Assembly: GCF_025961575.1 (NCBI RefSeq)
Contig: NZ_JAOQNX010000007.1
Location: 62,001 to 126,000, forward strand
Direction of reading: 5' to 3'
DNA from: Rhodoblastus acidophilus
GTDB lineage: Bacteria > Pseudomonadota > Alphaproteobacteria > Rhizobiales > Beijerinckiaceae
Length of the DNA stretch: 64,000 nucleotides
Shown: positions 52,025 through 60,002 of the stretch, one piece after another
How the letters are laid out: each line of letters starts with the position of its first letter
Position numbering within the stretch: position 1 is the first letter of the stretch
Translations under genes and position numbers: made by a program
The notes under the pieces: generated by a model
Told to the model about the DNA's origin: nothing
Databases searched by the model: none
The model's input: only the letters and a program-made list of their open reading frames with translations

Positions 52025-52699
52025 TTACAATTTTTCCTGAATGGCGCGCGCCAGCGCGAAGGCGCGTTTTTCCAGCAGCACCGGACTTTCGCAGACATAG
52101 GTCAGAGCCTGGGCGCGATCGTCGAAAATGCGCTTGTCCCATTTGAGTTCGGGATGCGCCTTCTCCAAAGCGTCGGGCGCGGTGATGTCCTGGCCATAGC
52201 CCTGGCCTTCCTGGGCGTCCGCCACCTTATCGGCATCGTCGCGCACCTTGGCCGCCAGCGCTTTTTGCCCCCGGGCATAGCGGGTGATGGCGGCCATCAC
52301 CTTGTTGCGCTCGCCATTGATGAGATCGAGCGTCCCGTCGAACAGCAAGGTGAGGCGCTTGTCCTTGTCGGCGCCGGCCTCTTTGGCGAAAGCGTCGATC
52401 AACGGCCCCGCCTCGTCCAAGGGCGTGCGCCGCGACGCCAGTTTGCGCGCCAGCGCCGCGACTTGCGCATCGTCGTCCCAGCGCCCCGAAACCTCAGGCC
52501 CCGCCCAGATCGCCGCGCGGCTGATCGCCCCGGTCTTGCGCTGCTGACACGGCCAGTCGTCGTCGACGGGCGGGCCGCCGGCCAGCGCCGGCGTGGCGAA
52601 GAGGAGCAGGGCGGCGGCCAGGAGCCTGGACCGCCCTCGTGCTTCGAGACGGCCCTTGCAGGGCCTCCTCAGCATGAGGGCTAATTTATCTTTCGGCAT
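52025..52699 (-). CDS. secreted hypothetical protein of the PQQ-associated operon
   Basis: A 224-residue protein. A signal peptide (SRLLAAALLLFATPALA) begins only after about 23 residues; that extension (ALMLRRPCKGRLEARG) is encoded by part of a dispersed repeat. The mature part starts GGPPVDDDWPCQQRKTGAISRAAIWAGPEVSGRWDDDAQVAALARKLASRRTPLDEAGPLIDAF and is largely helical (RLTLLFDGTLDLINGERNKVMAAITRYARGQKALAAKVRDDADKV). Two cysteines. The start is 11 bases after the beta-propeller gene, so it is the third gene of that operon. No family recognised. Confidence 0.75.
   Translation of the reverse strand: MPKDKLALMLRRPCKGRLEARGRSRLLAAALLLFATPALAGGPPVDDDWPCQQRKTGAISRAAIWAGPEVSGRWDDDAQVAALARKLASRRTPLDEAGPLIDAFAKEAGADKDKRLTLLFDGTLDLINGERNKVMAAITRYARGQKALAAKVRDDADKVADAQEGQGYGQDITAPDALEKAHPELKWDKRIFDDRAQALTYVCESPVLLEKRAFALARAIQEKL
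52635..52684 (-). repeat. CCCTCACCCTGAGG-family repeat, partial copy 4
   Basis: GCTTCGAGACGGCCCTTGC, AGGGCCTCCTCAGCATGAGGG, matching the CCTGAGGAGG...GTCTCGAAG core of copy 1 in inverse orientation. It lies inside the 5' end of the hypothetical gene at 52025-52699. Confidence 0.65.
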
Positions 52700-52710
52700 G
52701 GCGGTCTGGC

Positions 52711-53673
52711 CTAGTTCGGCGCGGCGGCGACGCCCAAAGGCGCCTGTCCCACCGGAATGGATTTGATCGCCTTCAACGCGGCGACATCGATGACGGTGAC
52801 ATCGTTGGAATTGCCATTGGCGGTGAACAGGTATTTTTCGTCTGGGGTCAGCGCCATGTGCCAGACGCGCTGTCCCACCAGAATATATTTGCGGATTTCA
52901 AAGGTCTCGGCATCGACCACGGCGACGCGATTGGCGGGGCCGAGCGCGACAAACACGGTCTTGCCGTCGCCGGTGACGCGCATGCCCACCGGCTGCACCT
53001 CCTCGCGGGTCAGGCCGGGCACGTCGAAGCGCAATTTCTTGACGATTTGATGCGTCTTGGCGTCGATCACCGACACGGTTCCGCCGACCTCGGAACTCAC
53101 CCACAATTTCGAGCCGTCCGGCGTGAACAGAGCGTAGCGCGGGCGCTTGTCGACCAGCACATTGTCGATGCGGGCAAAGGTCTTGGCGTCGATGAAATGC
53201 GCCATATTGGTGGTCTCGGAGGTGTTGACCAGCACGGCGCCGTCGGGGCTGAGCGCCATGCCCTCGGGCTCGACGCCCACAGGCACATTGGCGATCACCT
53301 GGTTCTTTTTGACATCGAGCACTGTGACCTGGGCATTGTCCTCGTTGGCGATATAGAGCAGGTCGCCGGCGGCGTTCATGGCGAATTGTTCCGGGTCCGG
53401 CCCGGATTCCAGCGTGCGCAACAGCTTCATCGACGCGGTGTCGAAAACCTGAATGCCGTCCTCGTCGCTGGCGCAGACATAGAGCCATTTGCCGTCCGGG
53501 CTCACCCGCACCCCGCGCGGCCGGCGCCCCGCCTTGACGGTCTGGGTCACGGCGAGCGTGTCGCTGTCGATCACGGAAATATCGTTGGATTTTTCATTGG
53601 TGACATAGATGCGCGTCGCGCCGGCGGGGCTCGCGAACAGACAGGCGACAAGGGCAAGGCGCAAGGCGATCAT
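52711..53673 (-). CDS. PQQ-dependent catabolism-associated beta-propeller protein
   Basis: A 320-residue periplasmic protein with a signal peptide (IALRLALVACLFASPAGA). It is made of YVTN/NHL-type blades of about 42 residues: RIYVTNEKSNDISVIDSDTLAVTQTVKAGRRPRGVRVSPDGKWLYVCASDEDGIQVFDTAS, repeated about seven times to YLFTANGNSNDVTVIDVAALKAIKSIPVGQAPLGVAA. Proteins of this family accompany PQQ alcohol dehydrogenases, but their exact role is unknown. It overlaps the upstream binding-protein gene by four bases (ATGA). Confidence 0.92.
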   Translation of the reverse strand: MIALRLALVACLFASPAGATRIYVTNEKSNDISVIDSDTLAVTQTVKAGRRPRGVRVSPDGKWLYVCASDEDGIQVFDTASMKLLRTLESGPDPEQFAMNAAGDLLYIANEDNAQVTVLDVKKNQVIANVPVGVEPEGMALSPDGAVLVNTSETTNMAHFIDAKTFARIDNVLVDKRPRYALFTPDGSKLWVSSEVGGTVSVIDAKTHQIVKKLRFDVPGLTREEVQPVGMRVTGDGKTVFVALGPANRVAVVDAETFEIRKYILVGQRVWHMALTPDEKYLFTANGNSNDVTVIDVAALKAIKSIPVGQAPLGVAAAPN

Positions 53674-54887
53674 GGTTTTCCCGATTTGCAGGCGCTTTCG
53701 GTCTCATCGACGCCCAGGGTGTCCAGCGTGTTCCGTTGGTGCAGAAAGCCCGGTTGCGGGGCGAGACCGATCAGCGATTTCGGCTGCGCCAACAAAATGG
53801 CCTGGCGCAATTGCCGGTCCCAGGGCCGGAAACTCGCCGCCGCGCCCTTGAAAATGGCGAGGGTGAAGTTCGGGCCTTGCAAGGTCGCGGCGATCTTTTG
53901 CGGGTCGGCGTCGCGCAGCTCGGTGACCGCCTCGCCGATGGCGCGCACGGCGATCCAGGCCTGGTAGTCGATGGGCCGCATCCGCCGCTTGGTCATCCGC
54001 AAAAAGCGGTTTTGCAATTGCTCGGCGCCGTAGGCGGTGTGGGTGGGATGCCAGGACACGGGGGTCAGCCCTTGCGTGCCCGCGACCAGACGCGGCTCGG
54101 AGGTGCGATACAAAATATAGTCGCCGAAATCCTCGGCCTCGTCGGCGACGACGATCATGTCGGCCTCGACGCCGCGCGCAAAAGTCAGCGCTTCGGCTTG
54201 GGTGATCGCGTCTGAGCGGGCGCGGGCGAGCGGCCCGAAGGTCCAGGGTTTTTCCGCGACAATTTTTGCGCCGAATTTTTTCGCCGCGGCGCGCACGGCG
54301 TCGGCGTCAGCGAGGTCGTCGGCGTTGGGCCCGGGCACAAGCAGGATTTTGCTCCAGCGGCGCACGGCGAGATATTGGAACAGCGCGTCGGTGAGCATGG
54401 CCCGGCTCGGCGCGGTATGGAACAGGTTTGGACGGCACTCGGCGCCGCGCAAAAAATCGTCTTGCGCCCCCGCGTTGAACAACAGTGCGCCCTGCGCCTT
54501 CAGCGCATCGGCGAGCGCCAGCGTCTCCTGCGCCGGCAGCGCGCTGACGAACAATTTTTTCCCCTGCGCCAGCAGCGGTTTGACGGCCTCCGCCGGCTTG
54601 TCGTCCTCGCCCAGCTCGACGTTTTGCAAGTCAAAAACCTGGTTGAGGAACGCGCCCGTTGTGGCGTTTTCCTGCAACGCCAGTTTGGCTCCATCAAACC
54701 CTTCGCCGGGCGGCGGAGGGTCAAGCACATAGGGCGGGGACGGCGGTCGGGCGTGGGAAACAAAAACGATTTCGACCGTTAACGGCGGCTCGGCGGCGGC
54801 CGCGGCATAACCCAACGTAAGACTGGCGAGGGCCAAAGCGCGGCCGAGACGCCGGAGGGCGGATAAGCCGGGCATTGCTTGCGTCAT
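53670..54887 (-). CDS. ABC transporter substrate-binding protein, PQQ alcohol dehydrogenase system
   Basis: A 405-residue periplasmic protein with a signal peptide (residues about 9-31). Family features: VEIVFVSHARPPSPPYVLDPPPPGEGFDGAKLALQENATTGAFLNQVFDLQNVELGEDD and LLVPGPNADDLADADAVRAAAKKFGAKIVAEKPWTFGP, then PVSWHPTHTAYGAEQLQNRFLRMTKRRMRPIDYQAWIAVRAIGEAV. It is a branched-chain-type binding fold found beside PQQ dehydrogenases. The matching ATPase and permease genes are not adjacent here. First gene of a three-gene operon. The 319-base gap to the gfa start at 55207 holds only promoters and an unsupported upstream extension of the gfa frame. Confidence 0.9.
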   Translation of the reverse strand: MTQAMPGLSALRRLGRALALASLTLGYAAAAAEPPLTVEIVFVSHARPPSPPYVLDPPPPGEGFDGAKLALQENATTGAFLNQVFDLQNVELGEDDKPAEAVKPLLAQGKKLFVSALPAQETLALADALKAQGALLFNAGAQDDFLRGAECRPNLFHTAPSRAMLTDALFQYLAVRRWSKILLVPGPNADDLADADAVRAAAKKFGAKIVAEKPWTFGPLARARSDAITQAEALTFARGVEADMIVVADEAEDFGDYILYRTSEPRLVAGTQGLTPVSWHPTHTAYGAEQLQNRFLRMTKRRMRPIDYQAWIAVRAIGEAVTELRDADPQKIAATLQGPNFTLAIFKGAAASFRPWDRQLRQAILLAQPKSLIGLAPQPGFLHQRNTLDTLGVDETESACKSGKP

Positions 54888-55206
54888 GCCAAAGAATTGA
54901 ACGCATTATTTCTAAGCCGTCAATGTGAAAATCATAAGAGATTACTAAGACGCGCGCCCATGCGGCGCAGGAAGCGTCGTGCCATACTCATCGTGCGATA
55001 GTCTAGCCGCAGTATGGAATGTTTTCGCGGTAGCGTTCGTGGAATTGACGCCTTTTGATTGACGAATGCTTGCGGGACAACCGCACGCGAAAGTGGAGGC
55101 TTCGGCGATGCTGAAACAGCTCATGAAACTCTTCGGTGGCTCCGGGGACGATGCGGCCCCCGCGGCTGGGAATGCGACATCCACAATGACCCGCAGGGAG
55201 GGGCCC

Positions 55207-55776
55207 ATGCTCAAGCTTCATCCGTCCATCGACAACGGACTGAGGAGAGGAAGCGCCAGTTTCGCTGGCGGAACGCTGAGCTGCAAATGCGCCAGCAATC
55301 CGGTGAACGTGCAGATCACCGGCAATGTCGCCCACAACCACGCCTGCGGCTGCACCAAATGCTGGAAGCCCGACGGCGCGGTGTTTTCCGTGGTCGCGGT
55401 GGTGTCGCGCGACAATCTCCGTGTGATCTCGGGCAACGAAAAGCTCCATGTCGTCGATCCCTCCGCGACCATCCAGCGCCACGCCTGCCGCGACTGCGGC
55501 GTGCATATGTATGGCCGGATCGAGAACAAGAACCATCCGTTCTACGGCCTCGACTTCGTCCACACCGAACTGTCGCGCGAGCAGGGCTGGCAGGAGCCGC
55601 AATTCGCCGCCTTCGTCTCGTCGATCATCGAATCCGGCTTCCCGCCGTCCAAGATGGGCGATGTGCGGGCGCAGCTGAAGTCGATCGGCCTGGAGCCCTA
55701 CGACTGCCTGTCGCCGCCGCTGATGGACGCCATCGCCACCCATGTCGCCAAGGCCGCGGGCAAGCTGGCGGCGTGA
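55207..55776 (+). CDS. gfa: S-(hydroxymethyl)glutathione synthase (Gfa)
   Basis: A 189-residue zinc protein that speeds formation of S-hydroxymethylglutathione from formaldehyde and glutathione, feeding the GSH-linked formaldehyde pathway. Zinc/GSH cysteines: Cys26-x-Cys28 (LSCKC), Cys47-x-Cys49-xx-Cys52 (ACGCTKC), Cys94-xx-Cys97 ([15 protein letters not shown]). Other family segments: [14 protein letters not shown] and [11 protein letters not shown]. The ATG at 55207 follows GGAGGGGCCC and gives the usual length; an in-frame ATG at 55066 would add 47 unrelated residues. A terminator follows. It points the same way as fghA, two reactions later in the pathway. Confidence 0.95.
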   Translation: MLKLHPSIDNGLRRGSASFAGGTLSCKCASNPVNVQITGNVAHNHACGCTKCWKPDGAVFSVVAVVSRDNLRVISGNEKLHVVDPSATIQRHACRDCGVHMYGRIENKNHPFYGLDFVHTELSREQGWQEPQFAAFVSSIIESGFPPSKMGDVRAQLKSIGLEPYDCLSPPLMDAIATHVAKAAGKLAA

Positions 55777-55798
55777 TGCATTTTTGAGACCTTTTTGG

Positions 55799-55828
55799 GC
55801 GTCGGCGCTTGCGCCGACGCTTTCTTTT
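55799..55828 (+). terminator. rho-independent terminator of gfa
   Basis: GCGTCGGCGC and GCGCCGACGC pair perfectly over a TT loop, followed by TTTCTTTT; it starts 23 bases after the gfa stop. Confidence 0.9.
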
Positions 55829-55841
55829 CAAAAGTCTCCCC

Positions 55842-55999
55842 GTCATGCCCGTGCGCGCGGATCGTCATCCGCGGATGTCCGGGCAACCACGCCACGAGGC
55901 CGCACGCGGATCCACAACGGCCGCGGCGCTTCGGGCGTTCTTTTCCAGGGTGGCGCGCTCCATGCTGGCGTGGATGGCCGGGACAAGCCCGGCCATGAC
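55842..55999. repeat. palindromic intergenic repeat, GTCATG...CATGAC family, copy 2
   Basis: Begins GTCATGCCCGTGCGCGCGG and ends GGACAAGCCCGGCCATGAC, with inner GCGTGGATGGCCGGGAC as in copy 1 (2107-2227). It lies between the gfa terminator and fghA, so it may carry the fghA promoter or be a neutral insertion. Confidence 0.7.
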
Positions 56000-56042
56000 G
56001 GCGGAAGGGACCGCGCCAACCTTCTGCAACTCTGGAGCATTC

Positions 56043-56873
56043 ATGGAAACTATTTCCACCAACAAGTCCCATGGCGGCGTGCAGGGCGTCTATCGCCACG
56101 AGTCCCGCGAAACCAAGACCCCCATGACGTTCAGCGTCTTCGTCCCCCCGCAGGCGGCGACGGCAAAAGTCCCGGTTTTATGGTATCTGTCGGGCCTCAC
56201 CTGCACCCACGCCAATGTCACGGAAAAGGGTGAGTTTCGCGCGGCGGCGGCGCAGCATGGGGTGATCATCGTCTGTCCCGACACCTCGCCGCGCGGCGAC
56301 GATGTGCCCGACGAAAAGGACAATTGGCAGTTCGGCTCCGGGGCCGGCTTTTATCTCGACGCGACGCAAGCGCCCTATGATCGCAATTATCGGATGTATT
56401 CCTATGTCACTGAGGAACTGCCGCGGCTGATCGCCGAAAATTTTCCGGCCGACATGGCGCGTCAGGGCGTTTTCGGCCATTCCATGGGCGGCCATGGCGC
56501 GCTGACGCTGGCGCTCAAACATCCCGACCGTTTCAAGAGCTGCTCGGCCTTCGCGCCGATCGTGCAGCCGTCGACCAGCGACTGGTCGATCCCCGCGCTC
56601 ACCAAATTTTTGGGGCCGGACGAGGCGAATTGGCGCGCCTATGACGCCACCCTGCTGATCGAAGACGGCAAAAAATTCAACGCCTTTCTGGTGGACCAGG
56701 GCGCCGGAGACTCCTTCCTGCAAAAAGGCCTCAAACCCTGGCTGCTGGAGGAGGCGTGTCAAAAAGCCGGGATTCCGCTCACGCTCAACATGCGCGAGGG
56801 CTATGACCATTCCTATTATTTCATCTCGACCTTCATGGCCGACCACATCGCCTGGCACAGGGCGCGGCTCTAG
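56043..56873 (+). CDS. fghA: S-formylglutathione hydrolase
   Basis: A 276-residue alpha/beta hydrolase of the esterase D type that releases formate from S-formylglutathione. Catalytic triad: Ser147 in FGHSMGGHGAL, Asp223 in VDQGAGDSFL, His256 in GYDHSYYFI. Other conserved parts: WYLSGLTCTHANVTEKGEFRAAAAQHGVIIVCPDTSPRG and NWQFGSGAGFYLDATQ. ATG at 56043 follows CTCTGGAGCATTC; the upstream frame is repeat sequence. Together with gfa it brackets the GSH pathway; the S-hydroxymethyl-GSH dehydrogenase is not in the window. Confidence 0.96.
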   Translation: METISTNKSHGGVQGVYRHESRETKTPMTFSVFVPPQAATAKVPVLWYLSGLTCTHANVTEKGEFRAAAAQHGVIIVCPDTSPRGDDVPDEKDNWQFGSGAGFYLDATQAPYDRNYRMYSYVTEELPRLIAENFPADMARQGVFGHSMGGHGALTLALKHPDRFKSCSAFAPIVQPSTSDWSIPALTKFLGPDEANWRAYDATLLIEDGKKFNAFLVDQGAGDSFLQKGLKPWLLEEACQKAGIPLTLNMREGYDHSYYFISTFMADHIAWHRARL

Positions 56874-56881
56874 CCGCGCCC
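56860..56881. terminator. stem-loop shared by convergent fghA and DUF1236 genes
   Basis: GGGCGCGGCT and AGCCGCGCCC pair perfectly over CT; the stem spans the fghA stop codon. No T run on either side. Confidence 0.45.
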
Positions 56882-56889
56882 CCGCCTGA

Positions 56890-57717
56890 TCACATCACAT
56901 AGACGATTTCGAACGTGTCGGGATCGATGATGACGATGTCGCCACGGATGCGCACGACCTTGTAAGAGCGCCAGGCCGGGACGACTTCGACGATGGAGGT
57001 GGGCACGGGCTCCCAATATTCGGTCACCGTGCGCGGAATGCTCGTGCCGACCCGCACATTGGTGATGTTGATGTCGCGCGCCTCCCTGATGCTGGCGCCG
57101 CGGAAGCTGCTGCGGACGCGGGTCTGCTGCTCGGTCGACAGATGCGCCGAGGCGCCGCCGCGCTCGCCGCCTTCACGCTCCGCGCCCTTGGTCCGATCGC
57201 CACGGTCGTAGTCCGCGCCCTTTCCCTTCTCGCCACGGTCGTAGTCGGCGCCTTTCGAGCCTTTCTCGCCGTGCTCGTATTCGGCGCCCTTGGCCTTGTC
57301 GCCACGCTCATGCTCGGCGGCTTTGCCCTTCTCGCCGCGCTCGTTCTCGGCGCCTTTCGCCTTGTCGCCGCGCTCATGCTCGGCGGCTTTGCCCTTCTCG
57401 CCGTGCTCGGTCTCCGCGCCCTTGGCCTTGTCGCCGCGCATTTCGTCGCCGGATTTCTCTCCGGCGCGCTGGCGCATCTCGCCGCCCTTTTCGCCGGATT
57501 GCGAATGCGCGCCGCCGCCCTTCATCTCGCCGCCGGCGCCGCCGCCTTTCGTCTCGCTGCCGCCGCCCCCGCCGCGCATTTCGCCGCCAGACCCGCCCGC
57601 TCCAGGCGAGGCGCCGGCCCCGCCCATTCCGCCGCCGGCGCCGCCTTGCTGGGCCGAAACAGAAGGCGCGAAAGCAAGGCCGATGATCGCGGTAGCCGCC
57701 AGTAATGACCTGCGCAT
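56890..57717 (-). CDS. secreted DUF1236 protein with charged tandem repeats
   Basis: A 275-residue protein with signal peptide (RRSLLAATAIIGLAFAPSVSA). A Gly-rich stretch follows (residues about 25-75). Then a highly charged repeat region (about 90-185) is built on KGAExExGEKG units, with a 22-residue higher-order repeat (KAKGAE, xERGEKGKAAEHERGD). The C-terminal DUF1236 domain reads HLSTEQQTRVRSSF, DINITNVRVGTSIPRTV, YWEPVPTSIVEVVPAWRSYKVV and IVIIDPDTFEIVYVM. AGGACAAACC precedes the ATG. The repeat region looks intrinsically disordered. Function unknown; envelope role likely. Confidence 0.85.
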   Translation of the reverse strand: MRRSLLAATAIIGLAFAPSVSAQQGGAGGGMGGAGASPGAGGSGGEMRGGGGGSETKGGGAGGEMKGGGAHSQSGEKGGEMRQRAGEKSGDEMRGDKAKGAETEHGEKGKAAEHERGDKAKGAENERGEKGKAAEHERGDKAKGAEYEHGEKGSKGADYDRGEKGKGADYDRGDRTKGAEREGGERGGASAHLSTEQQTRVRSSFRGASIREARDINITNVRVGTSIPRTVTEYWEPVPTSIVEVVPAWRSYKVVRIRGDIVIIDPDTFEIVYVM

Positions 57718-57826
57718 GGTTTGTCCTCCGAGAAAAAGAGGACAAAGGCGTAAGCGCGCCAGAAGTTCGGCTGTGCAATAAGCGTCGCCGCAGAAAAACT
57801 TTTCCGGGCTTCGCGGAACCGCGAAC

Positions 57827-58615
57827 TCAGTAAGCGGCGCCGTCCGCGTCGAAAGTCTGGGCGTAGGCGGCGCCGGTCGAATCCTTTGCTTCGATTCGCA
57901 CCGGCTGGCCGTTGGCGACATAGCTGAAGCGGAAGGTGGGGTCCTCGGACAGCGAAATGCCGTTCTCCATCGAGAACAACAGTTTTTCTCCCTGGAGCAC
58001 CCGCACCTGCGTCACATACCAAGCCGGCGTATACATGCGGGTGAGCTGATCCATCTGCATGCCGGAATAATTGGGATGACGGATCATCGCCTGCGCCTCG
58101 GCCATGCCCTGCCCGGCAAAAGTGCGAAAACGCATTTTGCCAATATTGGCCTTGGCCTCCTCGGGGTTTTTCGACGCCGGCGCCGAACAGCCGCCCGCCG
58201 CCTTCACAAAAACCTTGACCATATGCAGGGCGCCGCTTTCGCTTTCGGCGATCACCCGCACATAGGAATAGGAATTGACCCGCAGACGCAGGGCGAAATC
58301 GAAGACCCCCGCATCCTCGCCACGCCTCAGCGTGGTGGCGAGCGGCGAAGGATTTTCGTCGACGATCACGGTCGCGGCGACCACCCTGTCGCCCTTTTCG
58401 CGCGCGGAAAACTTGAGTTGCACCGGGACCATCGCGGCGTCCTCGGCGCGAGCCGGCGCATCCAGCGTCACATAACCGGGCGCCTCGTCGATGGGCTTTT
58501 CGCCAAAAAACATCGGCTTGAGGCCAATCCAGGTGTCCTCGTTCGGCGCGGTCTGCGCATGGGCGGCGACGGGCAGAAGCAGGGCGCATTGCAGCAGCAG
58601 GCGACGGTTCGGCAT
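57827..58615 (-). CDS. quinoprotein dehydrogenase-associated SoxYZ-like carrier protein
   Basis: A 262-residue periplasmic protein with signal peptide (LLLQCALLLPVAAHA). It fuses a SoxY-like domain (residues about 25-150) ending in AAGGCSAPASKNP, where Cys143 corresponds to the SoxY carrier cysteine, with a SoxZ-like domain (about 160-262: FRTFAGQGMAEAQAMIRHPNYSGMQMDQLTRMYTPAWYVTQVRVLQGEKLLFSMENGISLSEDPTFRFSYVANG). This fused form accompanies PQQ dehydrogenases. What it carries is not known. It follows the CXXXCW gene by 17 bases; GGAGGCCGCC precedes the ATG. Confidence 0.93.
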   Translation of the reverse strand: MPNRRLLLQCALLLPVAAHAQTAPNEDTWIGLKPMFFGEKPIDEAPGYVTLDAPARAEDAAMVPVQLKFSAREKGDRVVAATVIVDENPSPLATTLRRGEDAGVFDFALRLRVNSYSYVRVIAESESGALHMVKVFVKAAGGCSAPASKNPEEAKANIGKMRFRTFAGQGMAEAQAMIRHPNYSGMQMDQLTRMYTPAWYVTQVRVLQGEKLLFSMENGISLSEDPTFRFSYVANGQPVRIEAKDSTGAAYAQTFDADGAAY

Positions 58616-58632
58616 GGCGGCCTCCTGGCCGG

Positions 58633-59160
58633 CTAACTTCCATAGGGTTTGATGGTTTCCATGGGCAGACCGGCGTCGCGCCAGCCCTCGACGCCCTCCG
58701 AAAACCACAGGATGTTCCGGTAGCCGTAAGCCTGGGCGCGGCGGGCCGCGTTCCACGACATCCAGCAATCGCGCTTGCAGAACACGACGATCTTTCGCGA
58801 GACATCGCCCGCCGTGAGCGCCGACAGCGACTGGCGGAAATAGGTATCGGTCTGGGCGGACAATTCGCCGCGCCCGACCTCCGGCAGCCAGATCGCGCCC
58901 TTGATGCTGACATGCGGCTTGTCGACGAACAGGATTTCCGGCGCCAGCCCTTTTGGCCGCGGCGCATGGGGCAGGACGTCGAGGAACAGAGCGCCGCCTT
59001 CCCACAGCGCCTTGGCCCGCGCCACATCGAGCGCGGGCTGGCCGTTCAGCGTGGCGGGCACGGGCGCCTGATAATCGTCGAGCCGGTAGGACGGCGGCTC
59101 GGCCGGCGCGGCGAAAGCCGAAAAAGTCAGGGCGAACAGGAGGAGCGCGGCCACCCTCAT
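58633..59160 (-). CDS. PQQ-associated CXXXCW motif protein, rhodanese-like
   Basis: A 175-residue periplasmic protein with a signal peptide (MRVAALLLFALTFSAFA). The rhodanese-like body includes LDVARAKALWEGGALFLDVLPHAPRPKGLAPEILFVDKPHVSIKGAIWLPEVGRGELS. The motif is Cys128-Lys-Arg-Asp-Cys132-Trp133 in VVFCKRDCWMSWNAARRAQAYGYRNILWFSEGVEGWRDAGLP. The family occurs with PQQ alcohol dehydrogenases and may handle a redox or sulfur group, perhaps with the SoxYZ-like carrier. It overlaps the xoxJ stop (ATGA). Confidence 0.92.
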   Translation of the reverse strand: MRVAALLLFALTFSAFAAPAEPPSYRLDDYQAPVPATLNGQPALDVARAKALWEGGALFLDVLPHAPRPKGLAPEILFVDKPHVSIKGAIWLPEVGRGELSAQTDTYFRQSLSALTAGDVSRKIVVFCKRDCWMSWNAARRAQAYGYRNILWFSEGVEGWRDAGLPMETIKPYGS

Positions 59161-59996
59161 TCCGCCCCCTCCCCGCGCGACACGGCGGCGCCAATGGGCG
59201 CGGCCTCGATCGGAACGAGCGGGACGCCATAGTCGCGCAACACCGCCTCGAAATCCGCCTTTCGCGCGCGGATCACATCATTGAGCCGATGTTTCCAGTC
59301 CAGTTCGTTGCGGCGGATGCCAAAGGCGATCCGGTAAGCAAGCGGCGGCCGCTGCTCCGCATGCAGCGGCGAGACGACCAGCGCCGGCTGCGCCTTTTTG
59401 GCGAAATAGCCGCCGATCGGCCCCCAAACCACCAGCGCGTCGATGACGCCGGCCTCGACATCATGGACCGCCTCCTCGGCGGGCGAGGAAAAGCGGCGGT
59501 CCACCAGCAGGGCATAGCTCTTGGCCTTGTCCAGCAGGCCGAGGCGCAACAAATGGTCGGTGGGCGGCGTCGCCGCGATCACCCCGAGCTTGACCGTCTT
59601 CAGGCGCGGGTCGTCGAGGGTTTTGACCTCCTCGAGCCCGGAGCCGGGCCGCGACACCAGCACATAGGTCGAGGCGTAATAGGGATTGGAATGGTCGACC
59701 ACATCGGAATTGGCGGCATAGCCAATGATCAGGTCGCACATGCCCTCGCCCAGCGAGTTGCGCACGAACCCGGGGCCTTGCGGCATCCAGTAATAGCGCA
59801 GCGGCAATTTCAATTCGTCGGCGACGATCTCGGCGATCCGGTTCTCAAACCCCTGTTTCGCCTTGTCGGAATAAGGCAGGTTGGCGGGATCGGCGCAGAC
59901 GCGCAGTTTTTCCCGCGAGACCAGGTCCGGACGGGTCTGCGCCGCAGCGCCGACGGAAACAAGGAGGGCGATCCCCAAGAACAGCGCGCGCATCAT
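59157..59996 (-). CDS. xoxJ: XoxJ, quinoprotein-associated periplasmic binding protein
   Basis: A 279-residue periplasmic protein with signal peptide (MMRALFLGIALLVSVGAAAQ). Solute-binding-protein family 3 fold: LRVCADPANLPYSDKAKQGFENRIAEIVADELKLPLRYYWMPQGPGFVRNSLGEGMCDLIIGYAANSDVVDHSNPYYASTYVLVSR, then a second lobe ending LNDVIRARKADFEAVLRDYGVPLVP. XoxJ/MxaJ proteins are thought to help methanol dehydrogenase maturation. It follows xoxG by six bases and overlaps the next gene by four, so one operon. Confidence 0.94.
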   Translation of the reverse strand: MMRALFLGIALLVSVGAAAQTRPDLVSREKLRVCADPANLPYSDKAKQGFENRIAEIVADELKLPLRYYWMPQGPGFVRNSLGEGMCDLIIGYAANSDVVDHSNPYYASTYVLVSRPGSGLEEVKTLDDPRLKTVKLGVIAATPPTDHLLRLGLLDKAKSYALLVDRRFSSPAEEAVHDVEAGVIDALVVWGPIGGYFAKKAQPALVVSPLHAEQRPPLAYRIAFGIRRNELDWKHRLNDVIRARKADFEAVLRDYGVPLVPIEAAPIGAAVSRGEGAE

Positions 59997-60002
59997 GAAA
60001 AA

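Noticed and set aside
55066-55206. Upstream in-frame ATG adding 47 residues to Gfa
   Set aside because: The added part matches nothing in the family and the ATG at 55207 has GGAGGGG directly before it.
57170-57460. Regular repeats resembling a CRISPR or minisatellite
   Set aside because: They are in frame and encode the charged repeat region of the DUF1236 protein; no unique spacers.
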